Shown: positions 13,503 to 25,249 of the stretch, piece by piece
Layout: every line of letters begins with the position of its first letter
Position numbering within the stretch: the stretch's first letter is position 1
Origin: Rhipicephalus microplus
Lineage: Eukaryota > Arthropoda > Arachnida > Ixodida > Ixodidae
DNA length: 64,000 nt
Reading direction: 5' to 3'
Assembly: GCF_043290135.1 (NCBI RefSeq)
Contig: NC_134704.1
Coordinates: 19,547,501 to 19,611,500, forward strand
Made by a program: the position numbers and the translations under genes
Notes under the pieces: model-generated
Told to the model about the DNA's origin: nothing
The model's input: the letters and a program-made list of their open reading frames with translations, nothing else
The model's database searches: none

Positions 13503-14173
13503 CAGCAAAAACTGTTATGAGATAACAACTTGGGTCACGCGCAGTTGTCCGCCACCGCCGCCTGTGTCCGTAACCATATCACGCGAAATTAGAAAAAAAA
13601 ACCTAGTACCAAAGAGACAGTGGGGCTCGAAACCCAGGTCCGCTGGGTGCGAGCCCAGTATATTACCACTGAGCCACGGCGGTGCTTGAGACTTGTTGGC
13701 AAACTTGCCTTAGGCAGGCTTGATGTCGGGAAAGCAATCGCGTTCATATACGACTTATAAAGCGCTTTAAAACAAGGACAGGACAACCAGCCGTCGCACA
13801 ATGCGAATAGCGTAACGAGTGGGCCGTCCAATGCTCCAACCGATTACAAACGCTTGTTCTTGTTCCCCTATTAACCGTGGCGCATACAAACTTCAGCCAT
13901 AATTCCTGATCGTCGTCAGCCATTGCATGAACAATTGGCACAAAATTCCTTGCAAGTGTTCACTGGATACCGCACTTCTCAGAAGATTGACGAAAAATAG
14001 CATAACGAATGCCGGCCTACTACTCAAAAGTTTATTATTAATGCCCTAGAGGGTATCAAGCAAGTGTACTTGCAGTAGTTACCAAATGAGTGTTTTTTTT
14101 TTAAAAGCTCTGAAAGGCCGCTTTTCTATAGCTTTCGCTGTGACTGTGCTGCGCCTTCCACGCAGGCCTGACG
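13503..14173 (-). repeat. Composite interspersed repeat, copy A
   Basis: The reverse complement aligns over most of its length with 50786-51790 (copy B). Order on the minus strand: a CAGGCCTGCGTGG opening block (14173-14158), a block around CTAGGGCATTAA and AATAAACTTTTG, a translatable stretch (13941-13744), a tRNA-like head (13686-13619) and a body ending near 13503 with GCGCGTGACCCAA. The translatable stretch reads ELWLK, CATVNRGTRTSVC and LEHWTAHSL, also seen in copy B. Codon-by-codon comparison shows more replacement than silent differences, so I infer neutral decay and not a conserved protein. No transposase, RT or terminal repeat is seen. Confidence 0.8.
13619..13686 (-). repeat. tRNA-like SINE head inside composite repeat A
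   Basis: The minus strand carries a tRNA-like head: A box GTGGCTCAGTGG, a CTGGG/CCCAG anticodon stem around CTCGCA, and a B-box-like GGTTTCGAGCC with one extra base. Neither the anticodon nor the acceptor stem supports a functional tRNA. The B-box insertion suggests a decayed polymerase III promoter. Confidence 0.65.
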
Positions 14174-14199
14174 TTTTTTTTTTCTTGAAGTCCCCAGTA

Positions 14200-14744
14200 C
14201 TAAATAAACGGGCCACAAATAAAACTCGGAGACCCCACAAGATGCAGAAACAGCTTTCCCCTATAGCTGCAGTTTTATTTAGCTGGTGATGCGGTTTATG
14301 CCACCAGAAGTATTGAACAGCAAATAACAGACAACACAAGCGTCCGACGTGCCTGCACCTTCCCGTCTTGGCCAGTAAGTAATGAATCAAGAACTTACAG
14401 CAACCGACTAGCCCATATATAAGCAGCGTCGTCTTATAGTTATGTAATAGCATCTCAGTTATACAAGGTGGCTGCTACTCGTCCGTAATTTGTACTCTGT
14501 TCAGGCAAATGACGGCATCTGTGCCAGTCTAGCATACAGCTGCTATTCCCTCGCTCCCAAACCACCTGGGCCTAGCCATGGGGTGGCACACCAGGCCGGT
14601 GGCCCTCAACCCCTCCCAGAACTTTTATTTTTGCCATGACAAAAATGACGATTTCGACAAGGTGCCCCGCCCCCCTTGCAAAATCGAGGAAGTGTCCCCC
14701 TCCCCCTCAAAACAATTCTGCCTACATCCTTGCCTGCCCACTTC
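14200..14744. other. No gene recognised
   Basis: Unassigned sequence with several T and A homopolymer runs. I see no exon, RNA gene or repeat pairing. Confidence 0.35.
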
Positions 14745-14860
14745 TTTCCTCCTATTAATCTCCATAACTTCTGAGCGAGTGCAGGGTAGCAAACCGGACA
14801 CGTCTTTCCTTAAATTCTCGACTCTTCTTGCGTCTTACTTTTTTTTATCTCTATCTATGA
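14745..14860 (+). repeat. LINE/SINE 3'-tail fragment
   Basis: Contains GTGCAGGGTAGCAAACCGGA (14780-14799) between pyrimidine-rich blocks. This is close to the same motif after the minus-strand LINE at 28100-27900. Probably a 5'-truncated retroposon tail. Confidence 0.6.
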
Positions 14861-15445
14861 AACACACGGAGCTGGCAAACAAGCGTCCCCACCTGGCGTA
14901 CGCAGAGTTCTTTCCTTATTTTTCTTCATATATTTCCTTCTTTCACACTTCATTCTTTATCTCTTTCAATATTGCCCTCTCGCATCTTCCTCCTCCTCCT
15001 CATCCTAACATGAGCCCTTCTCATCCTTTAACATCCCTTCGCTAAACGATACATACAAGTATACGCCATGATTCAACCTCTTTTCTCCTCCTTTTATTTC
15101 TCCTCACTGGCATTTTTCTTTGCAACCCATTTGCTATGCATAGCTATGCTATGCTGGGAGCTGCTTGGCACATACCAGTTTTCCGTGGCGCTGGGCATTC
15201 TGTGGCGCGAGTTCTCTGTAAACGACACTGGCCTTACTCCGAACTTAAACAGCTCCACTGTTAAAAACGAGTCCGCAAAAGCATTATCGTGAAAACACTG
15301 ACGTGAAACATCTTGATTGTGGACATACATTGAGCTGTTCCATGCATGGGTAGTACAATACGAGTAGAAAAAAAAATATGCTGTTAGCCACATTAAAAAA
15401 AAAATAGCAGCTCAGTTGCGCCAAAATATATGTAGCGTGAGCTAG

Positions 15446-15560
15446 GAACGGACGGGCGGACGGACGGACGGATGAACGGACGGACGGATGGACTAGCGAG
15501 CGAACGATTCCACGCGAGTCAAGTTCCAGCTGCAGTCACACGCCATTCCATGGATCTTCG
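15446..15560 (+). repeat. Degenerate GGAC tetranucleotide repeat
   Basis: About 45 bp of GGAC units with GGAT and GAAC variants (15449-15492), followed by a non-repetitive flank. The flank differs from those at 10735 and 25190. Confidence 0.7.
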
Positions 15561-18048
15561 AGGCCTTCTTGCTATTGGCTATTGAAGATGGCACATCGCG
15601 TTACCTTTATAATAAGATCAAGGTGTCAAACTGCAGTTGGGGGCATGTTTATAGAGTTTTTCAGAGTCATTTTTTGATGACGTCATCTTGACTTTTTAGT
15701 ATAATTCTCGTCATAGTTAGTGTTACGTCTTTTCGGAAGAAACAAAGTTATCATGCTTAACATAATAAATTTACTTATTTTCATAACTATTCGTCGTGAA
15801 GTTTCATGTCATCCGCTAGTGTCCATGCTGTTAAGGTTTCATACAACGCTTCGACATACATTATTTTTAAAGGAATTAGACTGGATTGTTAGGACGCATC
15901 AGCAACTACAGGCTTCCACTGAACATAACAATGTGTACGAAAACTGCACAAGACTTCATACTGGGGCTGAATATTTCTACCAGTGCTACCAATATAGTTA
16001 GTCCGTATACCCAAATGAAGAAGGCAAATCGTTAAAATATCACTTGGCAAAATTTCATTGGTGCCACTCGTTTCTGCCTTTTCTTCGCATCAGCAGCTAA
16101 CATTTATTTCCCTAACGCGTGCACTTGAATGACTCTAACACAAAGAAATTTTATCAGGCTTGTGAAAAGTGCACGATCTCTCGACGTGCCGGGTATGCGC
16201 GAGGTATACTCTAGAAAGAAATTTCTGCAACAGCGCGTCATTGGGAAATGAGCACAAAGTGAAAATCATATCGGAGGACACACGTGTTGCTTCAAACGAG
16301 CGCCTCTTATTCTTTTTTTTTAATTGGAGATAATTCCTGGCGACCGTGCCCACTCCCCGATTTGCCACCCGGGCGAGAGATCCGAATTGCACCTGGCACA
16401 GATCGACTGCGCCCCGAGCAATCTGATCACATGACCGACCGTTTAACAGGGCCAGCCCCGGGGCCAAAGAAGGCAGCAGTGACAGCGTAAACAAAGTCAG
16501 CCAACGGAAACGACAATAACAACAAAAGGATGCGTAAGTGACGGTTTAAGCGTGCTGGAAGCGCAGACTATGGAAAGCATTCGGCGCGAGCTCAAAAGGG
16601 CACGGAATCGTAATAGCGAAGACAAGAACGGAATGCGTTCATGAACGAGAGCCGCCTCACGGTGAAATGCGCTGCGTTCTTGTTAAGTGCTAGGTACGAC
16701 TGTCTGGGTACCTCCTACCATTTGGAATCGGCAGCGTCTCCTTACAGCTAAGCCGGTATTCCGCATAGGTAGGTACACGGTCATCGTAATAGAGGAGGTT
16801 CTGGGAGGAAACTGATCTAACGAGGGGGCGAGCACCAGAGTAGCAAAAAAAAAGAAAGCACCAGTCTAGCGCCTCTGCTATCACTCTCAGAAGTCGCAGA
16901 GGTCATTGCAACAAACGCGCGCCATAGCAGCAGCAACAACACACAGTCCGCAGAACGACTGCGGTTCAAACGTAGAAGAAACGGAGATAGCGGGGAGGAG
17001 TCGCCAGAGGGCGTGTGTGTAGGTTCCACAGCTAATTCACAGCCGTACACGGAGGCATGGCCCGATGATGCTTCTGTTTCGGCTCCTTCTGTGCAGCAGA
17101 TCGGGAAAAAAAGCGTCTCAGATCAGCCCGCGAAGAAGAGCTGGAAAAGAAATTGCAGGTTTGCCCGCATTTCGAGCACCACCCCGTATTATTTGCCAGC
17201 TCTGCCCCCCCACGGCCCGCTTGAGGCGAGTTCGCAGTCTTGTCTTGCGTGCGCGTTCAGCGGTGTTGTTTCCGACGGAACATGGCGGGCGGCGGCGCAC
17301 CGCACTGAGTTGTAGAAACAAAAGTGTATCTATCTGCCAGCTGGGACAATTCGTTTTCTGTTTCTTCTGCAAGCGTTGCTGCTCCGTCGGGAACGCTCCT
17401 TCTTCCAATGTTTTGCGGTAATTAGCGTGTTCCTCTTCTTTCCTAGATGCGCAGAGGAGTACTCTCCCTGAATTCGCTACACTGCACTGCTCTCCGTCCC
17501 GAGGCGAAGCCTAATTGTCGAAATACACGCGGTATGCAGTTGCCTGTCCCTGCCATTCCGCGAGGCAACGCAACGAAACCCAGCGGAGGCGGTTATGGTG
17601 ACGCCTCCTGGGAACCCATAGCTTTAGCTGTTCCCTTTCCTGGTCCGTTGTTTAGCGCCAGAGGCTTTAACCACCGGACTGACTCAGGGGAAAAAGAAAA
17701 AAAAAAGGACACAAAGGGGGGCTGTAGAGGGATGTCCTTCTTCCAATTACAAACGTTTTGCCGAGCCTTTCCTTCCTTCTTGCCTGTCTTTCACGCCGAC
17801 TTTTTCTTTCTCTCCTCTCTGTTTTTCTTTCTTTCTTTGGATCGTATCTCAGGGAAGGCAGCAACAAGGCTCTCCGCTCTTCTGAGGATGGAATCGCATG
17901 CCATCCATACAACAGGGTCCCAAAGATGCGGTACTAGGCAGAACTTCAATAGGACGCCTTCTTTTTGTTTTGTGTGGAATGAGGAGTCAAAGGGGAGGAT
18001 GCCAGTCTTTTAGCTCTGAGGGCGAAATTGCCGGTACGTCCCACCAGT

Positions 18049-18050
<2 letters not shown>
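15561..18050. other. No gene recognised
   Basis: Contains a full TGACGTCA palindrome near 15678 and a GC-richer zone at 16900-17300. A good acceptor-like sequence (pyrimidines then CTAG) directly precedes an ATG-started frame at 17447-18013, discussed in the findings. No family match is visible. Confidence 0.35.

Positions 18051-18051
<1 letters not shown>

Positions 18052-18099
<48 letters not shown>
18052..18099. repeat. (CA)n microsatellite
   Basis: About 24 uninterrupted CA units. Confidence 0.97.
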
Positions 18100-18101
<2 letters not shown>

Positions 18102-18410
18102 TGTGGGCAGCGAAAGCCGGAAAAGATCCTTGCAGCTGGAAACACCTTCGTGGTGGAATTCGTGCTCAAACCTGTGTTTTTGGGGAGGTTTCCTGCCATT
18201 TAGGTAATCAGTACCAGCAGCCCCGGCTCGCTATTTTGCACATGGCGTGGATCATACACTATGTGCCCGCAGAACACCCGCAGAAATACAGCTTCTGGAA
18301 ACGAAGGTATTCAGGCTGTCCTATTTCTGCAACTTGAAGTGTTTTATTGCTTTATTGCAGCCAATGGTGCAAGCAAAATTAAAGCGACGAGAAAAAATGA
18401 ACGCACGAAG

Positions 18411-18600
18411 ATAAGAACGATGGAAGATAGGCATGAATTTGGACGATATAGATAGATACATATATAGATGGATTATTAAATCGAAGAAGGAATGAATTGC
18501 GACTAATAAGAACGATGGAAGATAGGCATGAATTTGGACGATACAGATAGATACATATATAGATGGATTATTAGATCGAAGAAGGGATCAATTGCGACTA
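18411..18600. repeat. 95-bp tandem duplication
   Basis: ATAAGAACGATGG begins at 18411 and again at 18506. The two 95-bp copies differ at a few positions (for example GATATAGAT or GATACAGAT). Each contains a short GATA-type run. Confidence 0.92.
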
Positions 18601-20980
18601 TATCGGCATAACTGATGTCATCCGCACTTAGTCTATCTTTCTTTTATTGTTTACACACTGTCAGAAACGATCGAGGAAAAAAAAAGACAGGTGAAATCAT
18701 CGTGATGTTCATCGTGATGTTCATCAGGTGTGTAGTAAATCCCGATTGTTACAGATCTGCGCGGCCAAAGCAGTAACTGACAGTATGTGTTGCCAGAAAT
18801 TTTTTTCGAGGTGAGGGTAGGGGAGGGGGTTCAACTATACTTTATGTATGTTCGTGTGTGCTTATGTATGTGTGCGTGTGTATATACAATCAAAGTTGAA
18901 ACCTTTCATGGCGGGGGGGGGGGGGGGGGTTAAACGCCTCTCCTTCACCCTTGGTTAAATGACCGGCTTCTCAAGCCATGTATATGGCAAGCGGTCCTCA
19001 AGCCATCGCATTCTCGCAGCTGGTGAAATTTCGAGAGCAATTCCATGCCTATAAAGGAAAGGGAAGACATCGTGGTAGTGTGTGTATGGTCCCGCCCATA
19101 TTAGACCGTATAAACGCTCACGGACTAATGTCAAACAAAAAAAAAACGGAGCCCAGACGAGAACAGCTTTGAGTCTGAACAATTACTCTCACTCAACAGA
19201 GCATCCCCGAATCGCCGTGGTCCAAAAGAAACTTGCCCTTGAAGTGCCCCTGCGCACACACTGTCATTGGGTGTGAACGGTGCAGTGCGTTTGTGTACAC
19301 AGGCACGCAAATTAAAAGCTTGAATTTCCTTCCTCCCTCTCAATTCCTTCGAACAGTTCGCAGCCATCGCTTCCTTCGATGACGTGCTGCACAGGTTCGC
19401 TGGAAGCGTTCCACACAATGTGCATGCGCTGTTGCGTGCACTAAGGCTGCACACACGCCTGGCAACATAAGGAGGCGTCCACGTTTATGGCGTTTCTGCG
19501 GCCGCACCTTCGTTATGGGGGCGCGCTCGGTTGTGTCAGCCCGAGAGTCCGGCGCGTCGCGCGCGACCTGTTATTAAGACTACTGTGCGCTAAAGCCCAG
19601 CCCTCTCGTTGCTTCCTCCAGCTTTCCCTGCACAGTGCGCGCCTATGCACGAGATGCGTGGCACTTTCTGCGTGCGCCCAGCAGTTCCTATTGACTCTCT
19701 CCTTCACCAGCGGGCTTGTGGGCTTGTGGCCCTTTAGTGGACAGCCGCGTCTATGGCGCTTTCTCGAAAGCGAACATGAGTGACGTCTGAGAACGAGAAC
19801 TAAGGAGCACGCATCCTTATAGCGTAGCCCGAGGGGCCGCTGCCGTAGAAGCCATAGACACGCGAAGAAGGCATCGACGACGAGTTCGAACCAGGACGTT
19901 GAGACGAACGAACAGACGCACACCCAAGACTTCTGTGCGCGCGCGCATGCTTAAGAGAGGCACGAGACGAAAGGAAACAATGCCACGAAGGGGGCTGGGC
20001 GGAATATGCGGGTTTTCTCTATAGCAACGTGAGCGATGGAAGCGTAGAGAAAATGCCTCCAGAACGGCAACCATCTTTGTTTCTTTTCTTTCTTCGAACC
20101 GTTCACCACGCGGTCCTTGCGTGGCAAGGCTTCTCTTTCCAACCCGTAATCAAAGTGACAAAAATAGAACCGTTTGACCCTGAACCGCCTTTCGTTTTCG
20201 CGCGCCTCGAAACGCCAATCAGAGCCGGGCCCATTTCTTGAAGCTCCCGCGACTACTTGGCTTCCAAGCCATCTCGCTGCAGTTTCTTCATTGGGCTACA
20301 GGCTGGATGCTGAAGAGGCGCTTTCGCCGATCGCGTCAGAGACGAGCTCTTCACACTCTGGTGCTTTCGGCAAACTCTGTTTTGTTCTTTTTTTTCTTTT
20401 CTTCGCCACGGCTGCCAGCTTTGAACGCGTATAGTGGTTTTAGTGGCAGTCGACGGGGGTGATCATTACCGGTAATTTTTGCGTCAAACCCGAGTTGGAC
20501 TTTGATGCTTCTCCCATCGCTGACGAGTGTGCGCGTGCTGACTCCTCCGCACATAGTTGCCGCTCACGGATTGAAGGCTTCGGGAGAACTGCACCGACGG
20601 CTTAGCTACTAAGTTTAACACGAGCCATGGGCTGCATGGGTGAGGCGAAATTTTCGTTGGGACGCACGGATACGCTCAGTACTGGAAACGCGCGGGCAGA
20701 AATACCTGACCGCCGACAGCCCTTCAACGAAAGACAGAATGACGTATGCGCGGATAATAACTGCAATTATTTTCCTCTCCCCACCCCTTTAGGGCGAAAC
20801 GCTTTTAGCGCGGGTTGCATATCAGAAGCGAGCGCGCCCGAAGGGGACGCCTACCGCAACGAGACACTCCTATGCGATTCAGCGTACGACTCTGGCCTGC
20901 CGACTGCTTGGCCCCAAATACTTCACCACAAACGCGGTACATGTGCGGACAACGCGGTTGCAAAACGAAGGCGTGCACAC
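18601..20980. other. No gene recognised
   Basis: Includes a poly-G run (18913-18929) and a partial TG-rich run near 18840-18890. At 20210-20320 there are CCAATC and ATTGG boxes in GC-rich DNA that could be promoter-like, but no following exon is identifiable. The 188-codon ATG frame at 20627 has no recognisable motif. Confidence 0.35.
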
Positions 20981-20981
20981 C

Positions 20982-21091
20982 GCAGAGCCGTGACGTGTAC
21001 AGTAGCAAACGGACTTCAGTCAAACGAAGATGGTCCGCAGAGCCGTGACATGTACAGTAGCAAACGGACTTCAGTCAAACGAAGATGGTCC
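20982..21091. repeat. 55-bp tandem duplication
   Basis: GCAGAGCCGTGAC starts at 20982 and 21037. The copies are nearly identical, with one clear G/A difference after GTGAC. The period is not a multiple of three. Confidence 0.9.
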
Positions 21092-22265
21092 GTGTCAGTC
21101 GTAAGTGTACATCACTCATCTGCGGTGTACCTTTCAAGCTGTCAGTGCAGTGCGCGCAGGTATATTTCCGAGATGTATATAGTTTACCTGTAGGCCTAGT
21201 CGTTATGTGCGTCCCTGGTCGGTATTTACCTACTTGGCCGCTATCTGACACACACCTGGTGTAAAACGATTAGCGTGTGCGGTTTGATGATAATAGAGGT
21301 GGTTTTGTTCTTGTCGGAAATGCGGGCCACCTGCCGGGGCCAGGGCGATGCATTATGCTCGAGTCCTATACTATCCACCACTCAGGTCCGGTTGATATAT
21401 AGGGCTAATATCATTAACTAACTAATGTCTCGACCATTGGCGAAGCGCTAAAAGGCCTTGTAGCTTCGGAAAAAGAACTGCTACAAAGTGTCCGACCCAT
21501 GCGACTGTGAAGTGGGGATCACGCTGCATTGACGTGTAACTTAGTGTATTAAAACACTCACTCCACGGGTGTGCACGGGTGTGACTAGCAGCTCAGAATA
21601 CAGCGCCAGCGCTTTAATTGTGTCTTGAAGTTTTTACACACTTGCACAACTGGTTTTTGTTGCGCAATTATCCCTTTCCCGAATCGATCACTGCATTATG
21701 CAAAATCAGCGAAAAGTATACGAGACAGTGAAACAAAACGGGATCCGACGTGAAACACACAGGGCAGCGTTGAGTCCTGTGCTTTGACTACCTCGTAAAA
21801 TGTGCGTTTTTCTGCCATAATGTTTATAAATCAACTAGCGCAAAAACTCTGCACCACTGATACCTTTCGCGCTTCCTCAAGGTCTTGCTGTCAGCGTGCC
21901 TATACGCGGCAAGAAACACTATAAGAACGCATTTCTTTCCCTCTCTTTTTTTTTTTTTTTGAGTCGCCATATCATCTGTAATAACGTACACGCACCGCCT
22001 AAACACGACTGTATGCAAAGGACAACTAGAAGCATTGACCAATTGATTCAATTCATTTCTCATTCATTGATTCATTCATTCACGTCCCTGCTTCAGTGAT
22101 ATAGTCTTATCTACGACTCAGGGACTCCTGTTCACACGTTTCTGCTTTCTTCCGCCAATCAAAGTATAAGGGTGTCTTGTTTCCAAACCACGGACTGCGC
22201 TAATTAATACTTCCTTAAAACTTGAATTCTACAGCCTCGAGAGAAGGTTTTCTATTTTTTTTTTT
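21092..22265. other. No gene recognised
   Basis: Unassigned. A short TTCATTCA-type run lies at 22050-22082 and T-homopolymers at 21945-21960. No coding or RNA evidence. Confidence 0.35.
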
Positions 22266-22269
22266 TTTT

Positions 22270-22525
22270 TTGTGGACAGAGAAGCTGATGCTCCGGATTG
22301 GCTCTTCGCTGCCGCTGGGCACTCAGTGCAGCGACGAGCTCGCCGACCAACCTTGGGCCATCCGGCAAGCCGAAGATGCCGCCCGGGTCCAAGGACTTCG
22401 AGCAGTCACCTGAGGCGCCACCAACATCATCGACGGAGGATGGGAAAGGACAGGGGTTAATCCTCTCTTCCCTGCCCTTCCCGCAGGAAACTGCCGGACT
22501 TCAAATAAAGTTTATTCATTCGTTC
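22270..22525 (+). pseudogene. I/R1-like LINE ORF2 C-terminus and 3' UTR
   Basis: The frame to the TGA at 22411-22413 ends with PWAIRQAEDAARVQGL, the kind of charged C-terminal helix that closes I/R1-group LINE ORF2 proteins in ticks. It is followed by about 90 bp of 3' untranslated sequence and AATAAAG with a short ATTC tail at 22504-22525. The T-rich run just upstream (22254-22272) marks the 5' truncation. No RT, RNase H or zinc-knuckle block is present, so it is a dead 3' fragment. The LINE at 48373-49140 ends in a comparable way. Confidence 0.6.
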
Positions 22526-24285
22526 ACTCTGTGCACAAATGACTCGTGCTCACTGCTCAGGAATATATAATTTAGTAAGTTGTTTTTTATATATATTTTT
22601 AGAGCCAGTTCGAGCTCCAAGCAGCCAAGCGCACCACCTCTGTACAGGGCGCAATAGTTGCACTCGGAAGTCGCACTTATCTGAACAATAAATGATTGAA
22701 CGGGCCTCTGGAGAGCGAATATTCAGTGTTGAACAAAAATGATAAAACTTTAAGCGATTTCATCAAATCCTCGAAACAGCACAGTATAAATGCGCGGGAA
22801 GGACCAACGGAAGCAATGGTGCAGCATCTGCAACATGTAACAGCGAGCCGCCAGACTGGACTGAGGTCCCCATTCATCAAAGGACAGCATGCCAGTGGGC
22901 GTGCGAATCGCTGAGGCCATGCCCAACAGGCGTGTGCATGCTGGCTGACAGCGACGTACGTTGGACGCAGCTGCGAGTCCAGGAAAATGCCCCGAGGTAC
23001 AGAAGGCGGAAACGCCCTTCCTGCTTGGCTTGCGCCGTCAGAGGAGACTGTCCACAACATAGCTGCCTGGTTCTTCTTCGTGTGTACGATTTTTTTTCTT
23101 AGACCTTTTGTTTTATGTAATACGTCTTCGTACGCCCATTGTTTTCGCACAAGCACCGAAGTAAGCTTCTATAAGAACACAGGGCTTCGGTATGAAAAAA
23201 AATATTTTAACAAAAATACCTTCTTGGCACCTGCACCTTGTGGAAAAAAAAAGAGTAGCAGGCATCTCGTTTAAGCCATCATTCCTGAAAAATAAGCTAG
23301 AGGCAGGGGTCAGAGAGGCCAAGATATCTTGAAGCGCATTTCTATGCAGGAATTTGTGAAGCGGCACGGTCCTTCTTCGTTAGGTAAAAAGATTATAAAG
23401 ATTATAAAAGAGGCGTTGAATGGTGAAGGATACAGGACACCTCAGCTCTGTAATAGGACTTTCCATATACAATAACTTTACACCACTTTGCTTTTTTCAA
23501 GGCACCTCTGAATGCAGCATGTCCCGATCCGAATGGCTAACGATTGCGAATGTTACCTTTTAGCTGGTGTCTCATAGATGAAAAAAAAAAGGCTAGTAAA
23601 TAAGAGATGGGAAGTAGCAGCACTACACGTTGCGTGGAAAGCACGGGGTGGTGTAACAAAATGCACGCCCCAGTACACTACTGGGCACAGGCTCGGCGGT
23701 TCCGCGCCATGCAGCTGCTGTTGCATCGTATACATACGAACCTCTCAAAAGGGCGGTGCACTAAAGCTCTGGCCCGCAACTGTAGAAGGAGCAGGTCGTC
23801 AGCTCTTTACTCTATCCTGGAAACAAAATTTATGCCACTCGGTGTAGCGAAGAAAACCGCCGCAACAAAAGCAACGTCATCGTGGAAACAAAAACAAAAA
23901 CGCAAAAGCTGAAAGAGAAAAAAAGCATTTAGGACGAAAAGCCATGAAGGAAATCATTATTTATAAAAACTAAGCGACAAAGAAGCTGCGGAGGTGTTGG
24001 CGTGGGCTTATACGCTTAATGCTGCAGAGAAAAATCCTCCGTCATCGCGAACTTACAGGAGACGAAAAAAAAAAATGAGAAAGGGGTTCGAAGGAATAGC
24101 TTCACCGTTCCGCTTTGGACGGTGGGTACGCGAACTGAACGTCCGTGTGCGAGCGAGGAACGCGGGGGGTCGGGCGGCGAAGGGCGACGTCAGGTCCGGG
24201 GCGTCAACCCGCGCCCCCGAGAGGTCAGGACGTTCGCCCACTCGGCCCGCGGCCCTCCAACGGCAGCGGGCCAACTTGGTTTATA
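22526..24285. other. No gene recognised
   Basis: No recognisable exon. Bases 24110-24270 are strongly CpG-rich and directly precede a short TA microsatellite (24284-24309). Confidence 0.35.
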
Positions 24286-24479
24286 TTATATATATATATA
24301 TATATATACTAACGCTTGCTGTTCGTGCGTCACCATCGTCATATGTGTTCGAAGCACAAACGAAGAGGGTCGTGCGACCGTGTACACAAACGCACAAAGG
24401 GAGGAGCGAGGGAGTCGTCCTGTTAGAGTTGCACGCATTTCGATCGAGTTGTAGCACTCGCTGTGCTCAGTCTCACTTT

Positions 24480-24628
24480 ACGCCTCACCATTCTTTTAGG
24501 GGCGAAGCTTTTTATAGCGGCACCCGTTCGTCCCCCGTAGTATGTAACAAGTAGAACATTTTGACCTCCAAGGTGGTGCCGGTGAGAGACTTCTTCTGTG
24601 CGTTGTTGAACAATAAAAAATAGTGCTC
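24480..24628 (+). repeat. Tick-type interspersed repeat
   Basis: Begins TTTTAGGGGCGAAGC, continues with GGCACCCGTTCGTCC and GTAGAACATTTTGACC, and ends in TTGAACAATAAAAAATAG. I recall this order as a common repeat in tick sequences and the AATAAA-like end fits a retroposon. Only its first 14 bases recur elsewhere in the window (10350), so family membership is from memory. Confidence 0.4.
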
Positions 24629-24639
24629 AATGTGCTCAA

Positions 24640-25010
24640 GATAGTGCTCAAGACAGGAGCGTTCGGCTTTTAGTTAACGCGCAGGCTGCGATCACCATTA
24701 GCAGCCATTGGCATGTACATTGAGCACTATCTGACAAGAAAGGGTTGCTACGTTATACTCGCTGGGTGTAACCTCCTTAGCTTTAGAAAGGTTTAGCGAG
24801 CGTTGAGCCGCAGTGCCATGAATACAGTGAACTAGTATATACCATGAACTCGAGATGGTTAAAGGTGGGAAGTGGACCCGAAGCGCAAGCCGTAAGAAAG
24901 TGTGCGTGTGCCACCTCTCGTTTAGTCCTTGGAATGTCCGCTGGATGGCGCTGCTTCTATATGGGGAATATATGATGAAAAGATGCGAGATGGTGGTACT
25001 TGGAGTGTTG
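24640..25010. other. No gene recognised
   Basis: Unassigned. The phrase AGTGCTCAA is repeated three times around 24620-24655, close to the end of the preceding repeat. Nothing coding is seen. Confidence 0.3.
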
Positions 25011-25011
25011 A

Positions 25012-25245
25012 ATAGATGGACGAACGGACACATAGACAGATGCATGGATGGGCACATGAACGGACGCAGGGGCGGCTGCATGGACGAACGCAGGGACGGA
25101 CGCACGAACAGACGCACGCTCGGACGGGCTGATGGACGCATGGACGGTCACACTGACGGACGCATGGACGGACGGAAGCAAGAACGAATGGACGGACTAA
25201 TTCTTCGCCCCACTCTCCATCATTCACTCCGTGGATATGCTGCCA
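25012..25245 (+). repeat. Degenerate GGAC/GGAT repeat with conserved 3' flank
   Basis: About 185 bp of imperfect GGAC, GGAT, GAAC and GCAC units, followed by CTTCGCCCCACTC, CCATCATTCACTCCGT and GATATGCTG. The flank is shared with 10735-10818. The Arg/Gly/Asp/Met-rich open frames over it are repeat translations. Confidence 0.85.
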
Positions 25246-25249
25246 TTTT

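Noticed and set aside
13619..13686. Functional tRNA gene
   Set aside because: The B box has an extra base, the acceptor stem does not pair, and the unit is embedded in an interspersed repeat.
20627..21193. 188-codon frame with a reasonable ATG context
   Set aside because: No family motif, no splice or polyadenylation evidence, and it contains an out-of-frame 55-bp duplication.
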